Shown here in pieces: positions 1 to 9,190 of a DNA stretch of 64,000 nucleotides (position 1 is its first letter; each line of letters opens with the position of its first letter). The stretch lies in the NCBI RefSeq assembly GCF_900445265.1, contig NZ_UFTA01000002.1, positions 310,001-374,000 of the forward strand, written 5' to 3'. The position numbers were made by a program, and so were the translations under genes. The notes beneath the pieces are model-generated. The model saw nothing but the letters and a program-made list of their open reading frames with translations, had not been told where the DNA came from and did not search any database. The DNA comes from Anaerococcus octavius (GTDB taxonomy: Bacteria > Bacillota > Clostridia > Tissierellales > Peptoniphilaceae).

Positions 1-68
1 CAAAACTTAACTACCTACGTGATCGTCAAGGTAAAGCTACAAAAGTAAAAGAAAAAACAAACTATTAA
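1..68 (+). CDS. rplS: 50S ribosomal protein L19, C-terminal end (partial)
   Basis: Only the last 21 codons are in the window, read in the frame that starts at base 3 and stops with TAA at 66-68. The peptide runs KLNYLRDRQGKATKVKEK and ends TNY; this matches the basic C-terminal tail of L19 (typically LYYLR...GKAARIKEK), which packs at the 30S/50S interface. The context supports it: rplS commonly precedes the rbgA-rnhB-yraN-dprA-topA block, which follows at 3.5 kb here. A strong terminator lies directly downstream. Confidence 0.8.
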   Translation, partial: KLNYLRDRQGKATKVKEKTNY

Positions 69-72
69 ATGT

Positions 73-104
73 AAGCAAGGATACCTAGTATTCTTGCTTT
101 TTTG
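73..104 (+). terminator. intrinsic terminator after rplS
   Basis: An 11-bp stem (73-83 with 89-99, one G-T pair) with a 5-nt loop is followed by a run of T. It ends the rplS transcript. Confidence 0.85.
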
Positions 105-223
105 TTATATAAAATATCTATATAACTAAATTTTCCGAATATTATCTATGATTTAAGAAACGTTTCTTTAAAAAAGTAGCAAAAAGTGATACAATAACTA
201 AAATAATGAAAAGGGGAAATATT

Positions 224-1465
224 GTGGGCAAAGATATTATAGCAGACCATGCAAGATGGCCAAGACTTGAAGATGAAATTTTTAAAGTAAATAAAGAATG
301 TAAAGAAGCTATAAAAGAAAAGGGGAGAGATAAGGTCATAGACTCAACACTTGGAACATTGATAGATGATAATGGAAATCTGATTGCTTTTGATAGTGTG
401 TATGATACATTAAAAAATATGGATAAAAAGTCAATAGCAAGCTATGCTGCCATTGAGGGTAATGAGGCATATCTTGACCTATTAGTTGATAAATGTTTTG
501 GACCTTATAAACCAGATGCTTATATTAAAGCTATTGCTACTGCTGGTGGTACTGGAGCAATTAGACATAGTTTTTGGACATTTTTAAACCAAGGAGATTA
601 TGTAATTTGTCCAAACTGGTATTGGCCAGCTTATCAGACCATGTGCGAAGAATTTGATAGAGAATTTAAAACTTATGAATTTTTGGATGAAGATTTTAAT
701 TTTAATCTTGAAGAGTTTACAAAGACTTTAGATTTTGCCTTAGAAAACAGGGATAGGGTGCTTTGTGTATTTAACTCTCCTGCCAATAACCCAACAGGTT
801 TTAGCATAGATGATGTTATGTGGGATGAGATCCTTGATGTAATAAAGAAAAGAGCGGCAGCTGGCAAATTTATCTCTATACTTCTTGATGTTGCTTATAT
901 AGAATTTGCAGGTGATGGATCTCAAAAGAAATTTTTTGAGAAATTCTCATCCTTACCAGAAAACATTATAACAACAGTGGCTTATTCTATGAGTAAATCC
1001 TACACAGCTTATGGAATAAGGACAGGAGCTTGTATAATAATTTCATCAAATGGAGATATTGCAAACAGAGCCTTTGATTCGATGAAGCATTCAAATAGGT
1101 CAATCTGGTCAAATATAACCCATGCTGGGATGAATATTCTAGTTGATATAGAAAATGACGAAGAAAAGAAAAAATTCTATGAAGATGAGCTTAAAGCAAA
1201 TAGACAGCTACTTGAAAAAAGAGCTAAGGCTTTTGTAGAAAGTGCAAAAGAAGTAGACCTTATTCATTTGCCATATTTTGGAGGATTTTTCATATCAATT
1301 CCATGTGATAATCCAAAAGAAGTTGCCGAAAAATTAAAAGAAAAAGATATGTATATAGTCGCAAATAAAAACGGACTAAGATTTGCAGTTTGTGCAGTAA
1401 GTGAAGATAAATGTAAAATCGCACCAAAGCTTATAAAAGAAGCAATTGATGAAGTAAACAAATAA
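224..1465 (+). CDS. PLP-dependent aminotransferase, class I/II (aromatic/aspartate type)
   Basis: A fold-type I aminotransferase of about 413 residues, cytosolic, expected to move the amino group of an aromatic or dicarboxylic amino acid to a keto acid. Visible motifs are NNPTG (near residue 190), the PLP-ring aspartate/tyrosine segment LLDVAYIEF (near 225) and SMSKSYTAYGIRTG (near 258), whose first Lys is the expected Schiff-base lysine. The frame opens at ATG 206, but AAAGGGGA at 210-217 lies inside that extension and is ideally placed for GTG 224, so I chose 224. A terminator shared with the convergent next gene follows. Substrate cannot be read from sequence. It sits between rplS and rbgA, where most Firmicutes have no genes. 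Confidence 0.85.
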   Translation: MGKDIIADHARWPRLEDEIFKVNKECKEAIKEKGRDKVIDSTLGTLIDDNGNLIAFDSVYDTLKNMDKKSIASYAAIEGNEAYLDLLVDKCFGPYKPDAYIKAIATAGGTGAIRHSFWTFLNQGDYVICPNWYWPAYQTMCEEFDREFKTYEFLDEDFNFNLEEFTKTLDFALENRDRVLCVFNSPANNPTGFSIDDVMWDEILDVIKKRAAAGKFISILLDVAYIEFAGDGSQKKFFEKFSSLPENIITTVAYSMSKSYTAYGIRTGACIIISSNGDIANRAFDSMKHSNRSIWSNITHAGMNILVDIENDEEKKKFYEDELKANRQLLEKRAKAFVESAKEVDLIHLPYFGGFFISIPCDNPKEVAEKLKEKDMYIVANKNGLRFAVCAVSEDKCKIAPKLIKEAIDEVNK

Positions 1466-1471
1466 AATAAT

Positions 1472-1503
1472 AACTCAAGCATATAATTTTGCTTGAGTTT
1501 TTG
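1472..1503. terminator. bidirectional terminator between convergent genes
   Basis: A perfect 9-bp stem (1472-1480 with 1491-1499) has T tracts on the plus-strand side and A tracts before it, serving the aminotransferase and probably the convergent P-loop gene. Confidence 0.8.
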
Positions 1504-1508
1504 TGATT

Positions 1509-3251
1509 TTACATATTTTTAATCAGTTCAAATAGTTCTATGGCAGCAGCTTTTGGACCTTCAAATTGCATACTATCAAGTCCTAATTGTGTTCTAATTG
1601 TTCCTACTTTAACCTTATTTTTATATAAAGTTTCAAAGTATTGGTCTAATAATTTGTCACATTCTTCCATTTTTTGAACAGGGCCAAATGGATTTGCAAA
1701 ATAGGTTTGTACAAGACCAGTTTCTGTTGTAGTTCCCTTAGCAAGTCTTCCGCCTCTTTTAAAGATTCTTAAGGATTCTTTTTTATCATCAAGTATATCT
1801 ATTGAAGATTCATTGTCTAAAACTGCTGAGTAGTTATCAGCATAGAGGAAAAAATCAACCTCATATCCCTTATTTATCTCCTCAAAACTTGCTACAGGCA
1901 TTATAAGTCTAGAGTTTACTTTATCAGGATTCATAAAAATTGACCTGTCAATTTGCTTAAAGGCATAGCCAGCATCAAGGTCATCAAGTCTTACAAAAGC
2001 ACCTATTTCTGTACCATAGGCATAAACTTTTCCATCTTTTATTCTAAATGATCCCATATCATCAAAAACTATGGTCATTTCTTTTATATAGTCTTTTGCA
2101 AGAGACCTAAAGGCTTCTATTGATTCACTTTTTCCAGCCCCGCTATCACCAAGGATTACTATATTTACTGTTTTATCGTTTTGTAAAACTATTGAAAGAC
2201 CAGCACCATGTATTGGTAAATATCCCTTTTTGATGTTGATTACATTGTTTAAGGTTAGCACCATTTTTTTAAGATAACCAAAATAATCAATCTTATCACT
2301 ATAGGCGATATATCCAATATATAGCTTATTCTCCTCATCGTAGTAGAAAGAATTTTTTCTATCGCCCTCATCTTTTGGTCCATATATATAAATGGCATCT
2401 GGAGTTTTTTCTTCAATATCTTTAACATCAGCCAGTTCAAATAGGTTGGATGCTGAAACACCATGGGTAAGAAGGTCTCTGTGAAAATATATATAAATAA
2501 GATTATCTCCTACTTTTGCTGGATAGCAGAAGAAGTGTTCGTAATTTATATCAGTATCAAATATTGGATTTTCATAAACTTCTTCAAATATTCCATCCCT
2601 TTTATTTGACTTAGTATAGGTAATGTAAGGCGTTTCAATCATAACTTGTGTTATAAAAGGAATTTTGTTTAAGTTTTTATAAATTTCTGGAAAGTCCTTT
2701 TCAAAATATCTAATCATAATAGAAGCATCAGCTGCTGCTGGTACTTGCCTATATACTTTTGGCCATTCACCTATGATAGACATTTCAATTCTTCTGTAGG
2801 CTTGAAGAATCATATTCTTAAGTTTTTCATTAATCTCAACAAAGTTTACAACTCCAACTCCACGAGAGTCTTCTTTTTGCTCTATTATTGAATATCTTTC
2901 AAGATTTCTCCAATAATTATAGAATTCTTCAACTATCTTTAATAGTCCATCTTTTTCCTTATTTAAGCTATGATATTTATTTATCTTTGAAGAAACTTCA
3001 TCTATATTCATAACTGTAAGTAGCTTTAGGATATCAACCAATTCTCGTGAGAGTGAGTCAACAGATGAATTAATAAAAAATTGTTCTATGTATGTATAGA
3101 CCCTTGATGATTCTTCTTTATGATAGTTTATAAATGATTTTGTTAGTTCAAAGAAAGAATCGCTATTTAAAAGTTCATTGATATCATTAAAAAATTGTTC
3201 TGATAAATTTAAGATAGCTTTGTTTCCTGTAATAGAAAATTCTTTACTCAT
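1509..3251 (-). CDS. P-loop protein of the HPr kinase / PEP carboxykinase superfamily, unknown substrate
   Basis: About 580 residues. The C-terminal half carries a Walker A loop GDSGAGKSE near residue 368, a kinase-2-like VFDDMG near 398, and NSRLIMPVA near 443. The first resembles HPr kinase (G-E/D-S-G-x-G-K-S-E) and the last resembles the NTR-x-x-P segment of ATP-dependent PEP carboxykinases. It is neither a normal HPrK (about 310 aa) nor a normal PckA (about 530 aa, GLSGTGKTT). The first ~330 residues are not recognisable to me. I infer an ATP-dependent phosphotransfer or carboxykinase-like enzyme, cytosolic, with no signal peptide or membrane segment. Start: a TTG at 3263 opens the frame, but GGAG sits just upstream of ATG 3251. 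It is monocistronic and convergent with the aminotransferase. Confidence 0.6.
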   Translation of the reverse strand: MSKEFSITGNKAILNLSEQFFNDINELLNSDSFFELTKSFINYHKEESSRVYTYIEQFFINSSVDSLSRELVDILKLLTVMNIDEVSSKINKYHSLNKEKDGLLKIVEEFYNYWRNLERYSIIEQKEDSRGVGVVNFVEINEKLKNMILQAYRRIEMSIIGEWPKVYRQVPAAADASIMIRYFEKDFPEIYKNLNKIPFITQVMIETPYITYTKSNKRDGIFEEVYENPIFDTDINYEHFFCYPAKVGDNLIYIYFHRDLLTHGVSASNLFELADVKDIEEKTPDAIYIYGPKDEGDRKNSFYYDEENKLYIGYIAYSDKIDYFGYLKKMVLTLNNVINIKKGYLPIHGAGLSIVLQNDKTVNIVILGDSGAGKSESIEAFRSLAKDYIKEMTIVFDDMGSFRIKDGKVYAYGTEIGAFVRLDDLDAGYAFKQIDRSIFMNPDKVNSRLIMPVASFEEINKGYEVDFFLYADNYSAVLDNESSIDILDDKKESLRIFKRGGRLAKGTTTETGLVQTYFANPFGPVQKMEECDKLLDQYFETLYKNKVKVGTIRTQLGLDSMQFEGPKAAAIELFELIKNM

Positions 3252-3454
3252 TTTCTTCTCCAATCTTTATTCTTTTCTACTTTTTTATTGATAATTTTTA
3301 TTAATTGTATATCAAAACTTAGCTAAAAACAAGGATAAATATACTAGGAGAAAAAATCTTAGTTATAATAAGACTTATTTATTAAATAAATAAAGGCAAC
3401 AAATATAGCTTTATGCTCTATAAATTGGTACACTTTTTAAGTACTACTAATTAA

Positions 3455-3490
3455 CTGATTCTAGATAAAAACAACATATTATGTATAATA
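3455..3490 (+). promoter_or_regulatory. probable promoter of the rbgA operon
   Basis: A consensus TATAAT at 3484-3489, preceded directly by TG, lies 25 nt before the ribosome site. The -35 is weak (nothing better than CTAGAT/CTGATT at the expected distance). The rest of the 3252-3514 gap is AT-rich with nothing else I can name. Confidence 0.45.
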
Positions 3491-3514
3491 TATTTATAAA
3501 ATAAGGAGAATATC

Positions 3515-4357
3515 ATGGCAATGAACATAAATTGGTATCCTGGTCATATGAAAAAGACCAAGGAAGAGATTCAAAACAATTTGAAACTAGTAGACATAGT
3601 CCTAGAAATAATAGATGCCCGCATACCAGAATCATCAAGAAATCCTATGCTTGATGAAATATTGGGAGATAAACCACGCTTGATTATTATGAATAAATCT
3701 GACCTTGCCGATAGTAAAGTGAATAAAATGTGGATTCACAAATTTAAGCAAGATGGAATACCTGCAACACTTATGAATTCTAAGGAAAAAATAAATGTTT
3801 CTAGAATTTATGATTTGGCAAAAGCAGAACTTTCTGAAAAATTTGAGAGAATAGAATTAAAAAATATTGAAAATAAGGTCATCCGCATGATGATAGTTGG
3901 TATACCAAATGCAGGAAAATCTACTTTTATAAATAATGTAGCCAAAAGGAAATCAGCAAATGTCGGCAACCGTCCAGGAGTTACAAAAACTAAGCAGTGG
4001 ATAAAAACTGGTGCAAATATTGAGCTTTTAGATACACCGGGTGTACTTTGGCCAAAATTTGATGAAGAAACCGGACTAAACTTATCCTACACCCATGCCA
4101 TAAAAGATGAAATTGTAAATATTGAAGATTTAACCCTTAAATTTTTAGAAAAAATGAAAGAAGACTATCCAGAAAATCTTAATGAGAGATACGGAGTAGA
4201 TCCAGAAAAACCAGCCTTAGAAATCTATGAAGATGTAGCAAGAAAACGTGGGGCAATCATCAGGGGTGGAGATTTTGACTATACCAGAACTGCAAATATT
4301 ATTTTAACTGACTTTAGATCAGGAAAACTTGGAAGAATTACCCTGGAGCGACCATGA
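3515..4357 (+). CDS. rbgA: ribosome biogenesis GTPase RbgA (YlqF)
   Basis: A circularly permuted GTPase that acts late in 50S subunit assembly. The motifs appear in the permuted order: G4 NKSD at residues 60-63, G1 GIPNAGKS at 132-139, G3 DTPG at 176-179. The N-terminal MNINWYPGHMKK block is the family signature, and the C-terminal helical domain (about 200-280) contacts rRNA. The length of 280 is normal. The start ATG follows AAGGAGA. It overlaps rnhB by 4 nt, so the two are translationally coupled, as first genes of the rbgA-rnhB-yraN-dprA-topA operon. Confidence 0.97.
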   Translation: MAMNINWYPGHMKKTKEEIQNNLKLVDIVLEIIDARIPESSRNPMLDEILGDKPRLIIMNKSDLADSKVNKMWIHKFKQDGIPATLMNSKEKINVSRIYDLAKAELSEKFERIELKNIENKVIRMMIVGIPNAGKSTFINNVAKRKSANVGNRPGVTKTKQWIKTGANIELLDTPGVLWPKFDEETGLNLSYTHAIKDEIVNIEDLTLKFLEKMKEDYPENLNERYGVDPEKPALEIYEDVARKRGAIIRGGDFDYTRTANIILTDFRSGKLGRITLERP

Positions 4358-4977
4358 GATATTCAGCATATAATGATCAAATAAAAAAAGAAATATACGA
4401 TAAATATTCTCTAATAGCAGGAATTGACGAGGTAGGACGTGGTCCCTTAGCAGGACCAGTTGTAACTTGTGCTGTTATTATGAAAAAAAATTCTAATATA
4501 GATGGAGTTACTGATTCTAAAAAGCTAAAGCGACATAAAATGTTAGAACTAAAAGAGAAAATTTTAGAAGATGCCCTTGCTGTTTCTTATGGTTATGCAA
4601 ATAGTAAAAAAATCGATGAGATAAATATCAGACAGGCAACCTTATTAGCAATGAAAATGGCTGTTGAAAATTTAGAAATTACTCCAGAAATTTTACTGAT
4701 AGATGCAGAAAGAATTGATTCAAATATTCCTCAGTTAAATATTGTGAAGGGAGACTTAAATGAATATGCTATTTCTTGTGCATCCATATTAGCAAAAGTA
4801 TGCAGAGATGATATTATGATCAATTTTTCAAAAATATATTCTGGATATTCATTTGAAACAAATGTAGGTTATGGTACAAAAAAACATTACGAAGCTATAG
4901 ATAATTATGGCATCACACCTATCCATAGACTAAGTTTTCTAAAAAAATATTATGCAAAACAGGAAAGTTTTTTATGA
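4354..4977 (+). CDS. rnhB: ribonuclease HII
   Basis: Removes ribonucleotides from RNA-DNA hybrids and misincorporated rNMPs. GIDEVGRGPLAGPVV near residue 23 supplies the first two acidic residues (DE) and the GRGPLAGP loop typical of type 2 RNase H; LLIDAE near 108 and the conserved SILAKVCRD/GY-GTKKH segments complete the family pattern. At 207 aa it is a normal length. It overlaps rbgA and yraN by 4 nt at each end. YraN (4974) begins within its stop region, a common arrangement. Confidence 0.97.
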   Translation: MRYSAYNDQIKKEIYDKYSLIAGIDEVGRGPLAGPVVTCAVIMKKNSNIDGVTDSKKLKRHKMLELKEKILEDALAVSYGYANSKKIDEINIRQATLLAMKMAVENLEITPEILLIDAERIDSNIPQLNIVKGDLNEYAISCASILAKVCRDDIMINFSKIYSGYSFETNVGYGTKKHYEAIDNYGITPIHRLSFLKKYYAKQESFL

Positions 4978-5321
4978 ATGAAAAAAGAAAAATAGGAAAT
5001 CTTGGAGAAGAGATAGTAGCAAATTATTTAGTAGAAAATGGCTATGAAATCTTAGCCCGTAATTATTTAAAATCCTATGGAGAAATAGACATAGTTGCTT
5101 TTAAAAATGACGTAGTTTGTTTTGTAGAAGTTAAAGCAAGAAAAAACACAAAATATGGCTATCCTAGAGAAGCAGTAAATTTTTATAAACAGCAAAGAAT
5201 TATAAAGGCTAGTCAAACTTATTTAATAGAAAATAATCTTACAAACTATATAATGAGATTTGATGTTGCAGAAGTATTTACTGAAAGTAGAAAGATAAAT
5301 TATATTGAAAATGCATTCTAA
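4974..5321 (+). CDS. yraN: YraN family protein (UPF0102, endonuclease-like)
   Basis: 115 residues of the UPF0102 family, which has a restriction-endonuclease-like fold. The motif GEIDIVA...VCFVEVKAR (residues 37-58) matches the PD-(D/E)XK-type core, with E/D and the E-V-K triad in place. The N-terminus IGNLGEEIVANYLVENGYEILARNY is also characteristic. The biochemical role remains unsettled, but its place between rnhB and dprA suggests DNA or RNA-DNA processing. It overlaps rnhB by 4 nt and dprA by 11 nt. Confidence 0.92.
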   Translation: MNEKRKIGNLGEEIVANYLVENGYEILARNYLKSYGEIDIVAFKNDVVCFVEVKARKNTKYGYPREAVNFYKQQRIIKASQTYLIENNLTNYIMRFDVAEVFTESRKINYIENAF

Positions 5322-6402
5322 TTATTCAAATAGAGAAATTATTTTATACCTTAATTACATATATTTAGATAATCGTATCATCCTAAAAATATACGAAACA
5401 ATTGGCTTTGACAATTTTTTAGAAAGATCTAGGTTTGACTTAGACTTTTTAACTGATAAAATTTATAATAAAATCTTTAATACTGATTCCATGGAAAGTT
5501 TCAAAGTCTATTATGAAAAAGTGATTAAATATGCTTACAATTATGTCACTATTTTAGATGATGCTTATCCGGAAAATTTAAAATACATAGAGGATAGACC
5601 TGCTATTTTATTTTATAAGGGAGAATTAGATCAAAATCTTGATAGAAATTCAATTGCCTTTGTAGGAGCAAGAAAGTGTACGGATTATGGCAAATGGGCC
5701 TGTAAAAATTTAAGTCAAGGAGTTTCTGCAGCAGGAGTTACAACAGTTTCTGGTCTTGCTTATGGTATAGATGCCATGTGCCATAAAGCTACTTTAGAAG
5801 TTGGAGGTAGATCTATTGGTATAATTGGATGCGGTATTGATAAAATTTATCCAAAACAAAATCGTAATCTTTATGAAAAGCTAGAAAATGATGGTCTAAT
5901 TTTATCTGAATTTCCTCTAGGGACGGATCCTAAAGCTTATAATTTTCCTAGGCGTAATAGAATTATTTCTGGTATATCTTTAGCAACAGTAGTTATAGAA
6001 GCCAAGGAAAAATCAGGAACTATGATTACAACAAGGTGTGCCCTAGACCAGGGTAAAGAAGTTTTTGCAGTACCTGGAAATATTAATTCTATTTATTCTA
6101 AAGGTACTAATAAACTTATCCAAGAGGGTAGCAAATTAATAACTAGTCCTGAGGATATATTAGAAGAGCTAGACTATCTTTTAGATATAAATCAAGTAGA
6201 ATCAAGTATAGATTACTCATCACTTGCAAAAGATGAGTTAGAAATAGTAAGATATATCGAAGAAAATCCAAATACAAGTGCAGATATCTTAGCTCATAAT
6301 CTAACTTATAGCATAGATGAAATAAACTATCTTTTAACTTCTCTAGAGCTAAGAGATTATATAGAAAATATTGGAAATAATGAATTTACAACAAAGAGGT
6401 GA
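5311..6402 (+). CDS. dprA: DNA-processing protein DprA (DNA uptake / RecA loading)
   Basis: A 363-residue member of the DprA/Smf family, which binds incoming single-stranded DNA and loads RecA in transformation. The Rossmann-like core carries AFVGARKCTDYGKWA, TTVSGLAYGIDAMCHKATL, IIGCGIDKIYPKQN and EFPLGTDP...FPRRNRIISG, the nucleotide/ssDNA-binding signature. An N-terminal helical region and a C-terminal winged-helix-like segment (about 300-363) flank it. I chose ATG 5311; an in-frame TTG lies at 5305. No clear Shine-Dalgarno is visible, fitting coupling to yraN. It stops 5 nt before the topA start, and its TGA is part of the topA ribosome site. Confidence 0.95.
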   Translation: MHSNYSNREIILYLNYIYLDNRIILKIYETIGFDNFLERSRFDLDFLTDKIYNKIFNTDSMESFKVYYEKVIKYAYNYVTILDDAYPENLKYIEDRPAILFYKGELDQNLDRNSIAFVGARKCTDYGKWACKNLSQGVSAAGVTTVSGLAYGIDAMCHKATLEVGGRSIGIIGCGIDKIYPKQNRNLYEKLENDGLILSEFPLGTDPKAYNFPRRNRIISGISLATVVIEAKEKSGTMITTRCALDQGKEVFAVPGNINSIYSKGTNKLIQEGSKLITSPEDILEELDYLLDINQVESSIDYSSLAKDELEIVRYIEENPNTSADILAHNLTYSIDEINYLLTSLELRDYIENIGNNEFTTKR

Positions 6403-6407
6403 AAAGC

Positions 6408-8462
6408 TTGGCTAAAAATTTAGTGATAGTAGAATCCCCAACAAAAGCAAGATCAATCGGCAAGATGCTAGGGAGTAATTACAAGGTAATGGCAACCATT
6501 GGCCACTTGCGCGATTTACCAAAATCAAAATTTGGTGTAGATATAGAAAATAACTTTGAACCTGAATATATAAAAGTAAGGGGCAGGGCAAAAACTATAA
6601 ATGAATTAAAAAAAGAAGCAGACAAGGCTGATAAAGTTTATCTTGCAACTGACCCCGATAGGGAAGGAGAAGCAATAAGCTGGCATCTGGAATATCTTTT
6701 GGGTCTGGATCCAAAAGAAAAAAATCGTGTAGAATTTCACGAAATTACCAAAAATAATGTAAAAAATGCCATCAAAAATCCAAGGCAAATTGACCAAAAT
6801 TTAGTCGATGCTCAGCAAGCAAGAAGGGTGATGGATAGGATAGTAGGTTATGAAATAAGCCCTATTTTATGGAAAAGAGTAAAATCTGGTCTATCAGCAG
6901 GACGTGTACAATCCGTTGCCTTAAAGTTAATTGTAGAAAAGCAAAAAGAAATAGATGCATTTGTTCCAGAAGAATACTGGACTATAACTGCTGACCATAA
7001 ACATGATAATACGAAATTTATATCAGAGTTTTATGGTAAACCTAGCAAAAAGATGAAAATCTCCAATGAAGCTGGAGCAAATAAGGTATTAGATGCCATA
7101 GATAAGGATAATTTTAAGGTAGTAGAGGTTAAAAAGACCAAGAAATCTCGCAAACCACCAAAACCTTATACAACATCAACCCTACAACAAGATGCTTCAA
7201 ATAAATTGGGATATTCGACCAAATTTACTATGCAACTTGCCCAACAACTTTTCGAAGGAATAGACGTTGGAGATGGGTCAGTTGGTTTGATTTCTTATAT
7301 GAGAACAGACGCTACAAGAATCTCTCAAGAGATAGTAAATGAGTCATTATCATATATAAATGAAAAATATGGAGCAAAATACGCTTCAAAAGGAAATAAC
7401 CACGGCGGAAAGAAAAAAGGCAGCCAGGATGCCCACGAAGCCATCCGTCCAACTTCTATCTATAGAGACCCTATTTCCTTAAAACCATATTTAACAGACC
7501 AACAATATAAACTTTATAAACTAATCTGGACTAGAGTAGTGCAATCTCAAATGACAGATTACGAATACTTATCAACTACTATTAAATTTGATAACAACGG
7601 TTTAATTTTTAGGTCAAATGGTAAAATTACTATTTTTGAAGGATTTAATAAAATAAGTGGAGCATTGGAAAATGAAAATATCCTCCCAGAACTAAATGAG
7701 GGAGATATAATATCTGCTACAAAAATTAAAAAAGACCAACATTTTACAAATCCTCCAGCAAGATATACAGAAGCAAGCCTTGTAAAGGTCTTAGAAGAAT
7801 TTGGTATAGGCCGTCCTTCAACATATTCTGCAACTATTAACCAAATTGTAAATAGAAATTACGTGGAATATGAAGGTAGGTCAATTTATCCAACAGAGCT
7901 TGGAAAAACAGTAAATAATTTCTTGCAAGAAAACTTTGATGATATCATAAATGTAGAATTTACAGCAGAAATGGAAGACCAATTAGATAAAATCGCAGAA
8001 CATGAAATATATTGGAAAGATGTTTTAGGTAACTTCTATAAAGACTTTGAAAAAGATATGACAAATGTCAAAAAAGATTCTACGGATTATAAGGTAAAGG
8101 ATAAAGTTTTGGATGAAAAATGTCCAAAGTGCGGTCACGCCTTAGCCATCAAACACGGTAGAAATGGTAAATTTATAGGTTGTACAAATTTCCCGGATTG
8201 TGACTTTACAAAATCAATTGTAAAAACAACTGGAGTGACCTGTCCAAAATGTAAAACTGGAGAGATAATAGAAAAAGTTAGTAAAAAAGGCAAGAGATTT
8301 TACGCTTGCGACAATTATCCGGACTGTGATTATGCAGTATGGGATCCACCAACAGGCGAAAAATGCCCAGAATGTGGTGACCTCTTAGTTCATAAGAAAA
8401 ACAGAAAAGTGGATGAGATAAGATGTGCTAACTGTGACTATATAAAAGAAAAAAAGAGATGA
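6408..8462 (+). CDS. topA: DNA topoisomerase I
   Basis: A type IA topoisomerase that relaxes negative supercoils. The N-terminal TOPRIM domain starts LAKNLVIVESPTKARSIGKMLG; DPDREGEAISWHL is the metal-binding DxD region, and GLISYMRTDATRIS carries the catalytic Tyr near residue 300. Three C-terminal zinc-finger modules (CPKCGHAL..C..FPDCDF; CPKCKTGEI..CDNYPDCDY; CPECGDLL..C..C) follow residue 560. The start is TTG 6408: AAGAGGTGA lies 5-6 nt upstream and the family begins MAKNLVIVESPTKA; the GTG at 6399 lies within that ribosome site. 684 aa is a normal length. Confidence 0.96.
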   Translation: MAKNLVIVESPTKARSIGKMLGSNYKVMATIGHLRDLPKSKFGVDIENNFEPEYIKVRGRAKTINELKKEADKADKVYLATDPDREGEAISWHLEYLLGLDPKEKNRVEFHEITKNNVKNAIKNPRQIDQNLVDAQQARRVMDRIVGYEISPILWKRVKSGLSAGRVQSVALKLIVEKQKEIDAFVPEEYWTITADHKHDNTKFISEFYGKPSKKMKISNEAGANKVLDAIDKDNFKVVEVKKTKKSRKPPKPYTTSTLQQDASNKLGYSTKFTMQLAQQLFEGIDVGDGSVGLISYMRTDATRISQEIVNESLSYINEKYGAKYASKGNNHGGKKKGSQDAHEAIRPTSIYRDPISLKPYLTDQQYKLYKLIWTRVVQSQMTDYEYLSTTIKFDNNGLIFRSNGKITIFEGFNKISGALENENILPELNEGDIISATKIKKDQHFTNPPARYTEASLVKVLEEFGIGRPSTYSATINQIVNRNYVEYEGRSIYPTELGKTVNNFLQENFDDIINVEFTAEMEDQLDKIAEHEIYWKDVLGNFYKDFEKDMTNVKKDSTDYKVKDKVLDEKCPKCGHALAIKHGRNGKFIGCTNFPDCDFTKSIVKTTGVTCPKCKTGEIIEKVSKKGKRFYACDNYPDCDYAVWDPPTGEKCPECGDLLVHKKNRKVDEIRCANCDYIKEKKR

Positions 8463-8487
8463 GTTTTTGCTCCTCTCTTAGTTTTTT
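8454..8487 (+). terminator. intrinsic terminator of the topA operon
   Basis: A 10-bp stem with one T-C mismatch (8454-8463 with 8470-8479) overlaps the topA stop codon and is followed by six T. It also covers the 3' end of the convergent ABC gene. Confidence 0.75.
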
Positions 8488-9140
8488 GGATCAAATTTTA
8501 GTATTACTAGGTGTCTAAGTATTACAACCAGGATAAAAACTATAAAGCCTATTAGTAAGTAAATAGGATTGCTAGCTGATGTGTGGTTTCCTATCAAGGA
8601 TGAATATATAACATAAAGGATAATTCCAATAGGTTCAGGAGCAAATCCAATTATGAAGGCTATAGTAGAAGCAACTATTGCTAAATCGATGCCCATTAGG
8701 ACTTCAGAAAATATAGCAGTAAAGCTTGGCCTTCCATTTGCAAAAAATTCTAATATGCGACTACTATAATTTGGCATAGAATCTACTTGTCCTACAAATA
8801 CTTGGGATAAGCCATAGATTATAAGACTAGTTAGTGCTAATAAAATAATATCTTTTACGATTAAGCTATAAGATATTTCTTTTCTAGTAAAACCTAGTTT
8901 ATTAGCTAGGGGATAAGTCTTATCTAATGATGCTACTACTGATATAAAGGCGAATACTGCTGTTACTAGTATAATTAAGATTGCTGCAGAAAGTAAATAA
9001 CCCGATTTAAAACTGCCCGAATCTTTTCTTGTAGCAAGTGCTAGGGCGATTCCCCCTACTAAGGCTATTAAAATAGCTGTGAAATAGGATTTTATATTAT
9101 CCTTACTGTTGATTTTTAAAATTTTTCCTAATTGATTCAT
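8478..9140 (-). CDS. ABC-2 type membrane protein (GntR operon A, second permease)
   Basis: About 220 residues with six predicted membrane segments (near 20-37, 52-75, 97-120, 150-172, 178-195, 200-218) and no enzymatic motif. It is the last gene of the minus-strand run gntR-ATPase-permease-permease, so it is likely one half of the membrane channel of an ABC-2-type exporter or a peptide/antimicrobial-sensing transporter. The frame opens at 9152, but GGGAG lies inside that extension and points to ATG 9140. Cargo is unknown. Its stop lies in the topA terminator. Confidence 0.75.
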   Translation of the reverse strand: MNQLGKILKINSKDNIKSYFTAILIALVGGIALALATRKDSGSFKSGYLLSAAILIILVTAVFAFISVVASLDKTYPLANKLGFTRKEISYSLIVKDIILLALTSLIIYGLSQVFVGQVDSMPNYSSRILEFFANGRPSFTAIFSEVLMGIDLAIVASTIAFIIGFAPEPIGIILYVIYSSLIGNHTSASNPIYLLIGFIVFILVVILRHLVILKFDPKN

Positions 9141-9190
9141 AATATCTCCCATATTTTTTAAAATCTTTACTTAACTTCTAATTTAAGTTC

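Noticed and set aside
206-223. Aminotransferase start at ATG 206
   Set aside because: The ribosome-binding site lies inside the extension, and there is none upstream of 206; GTG 224 fits better.
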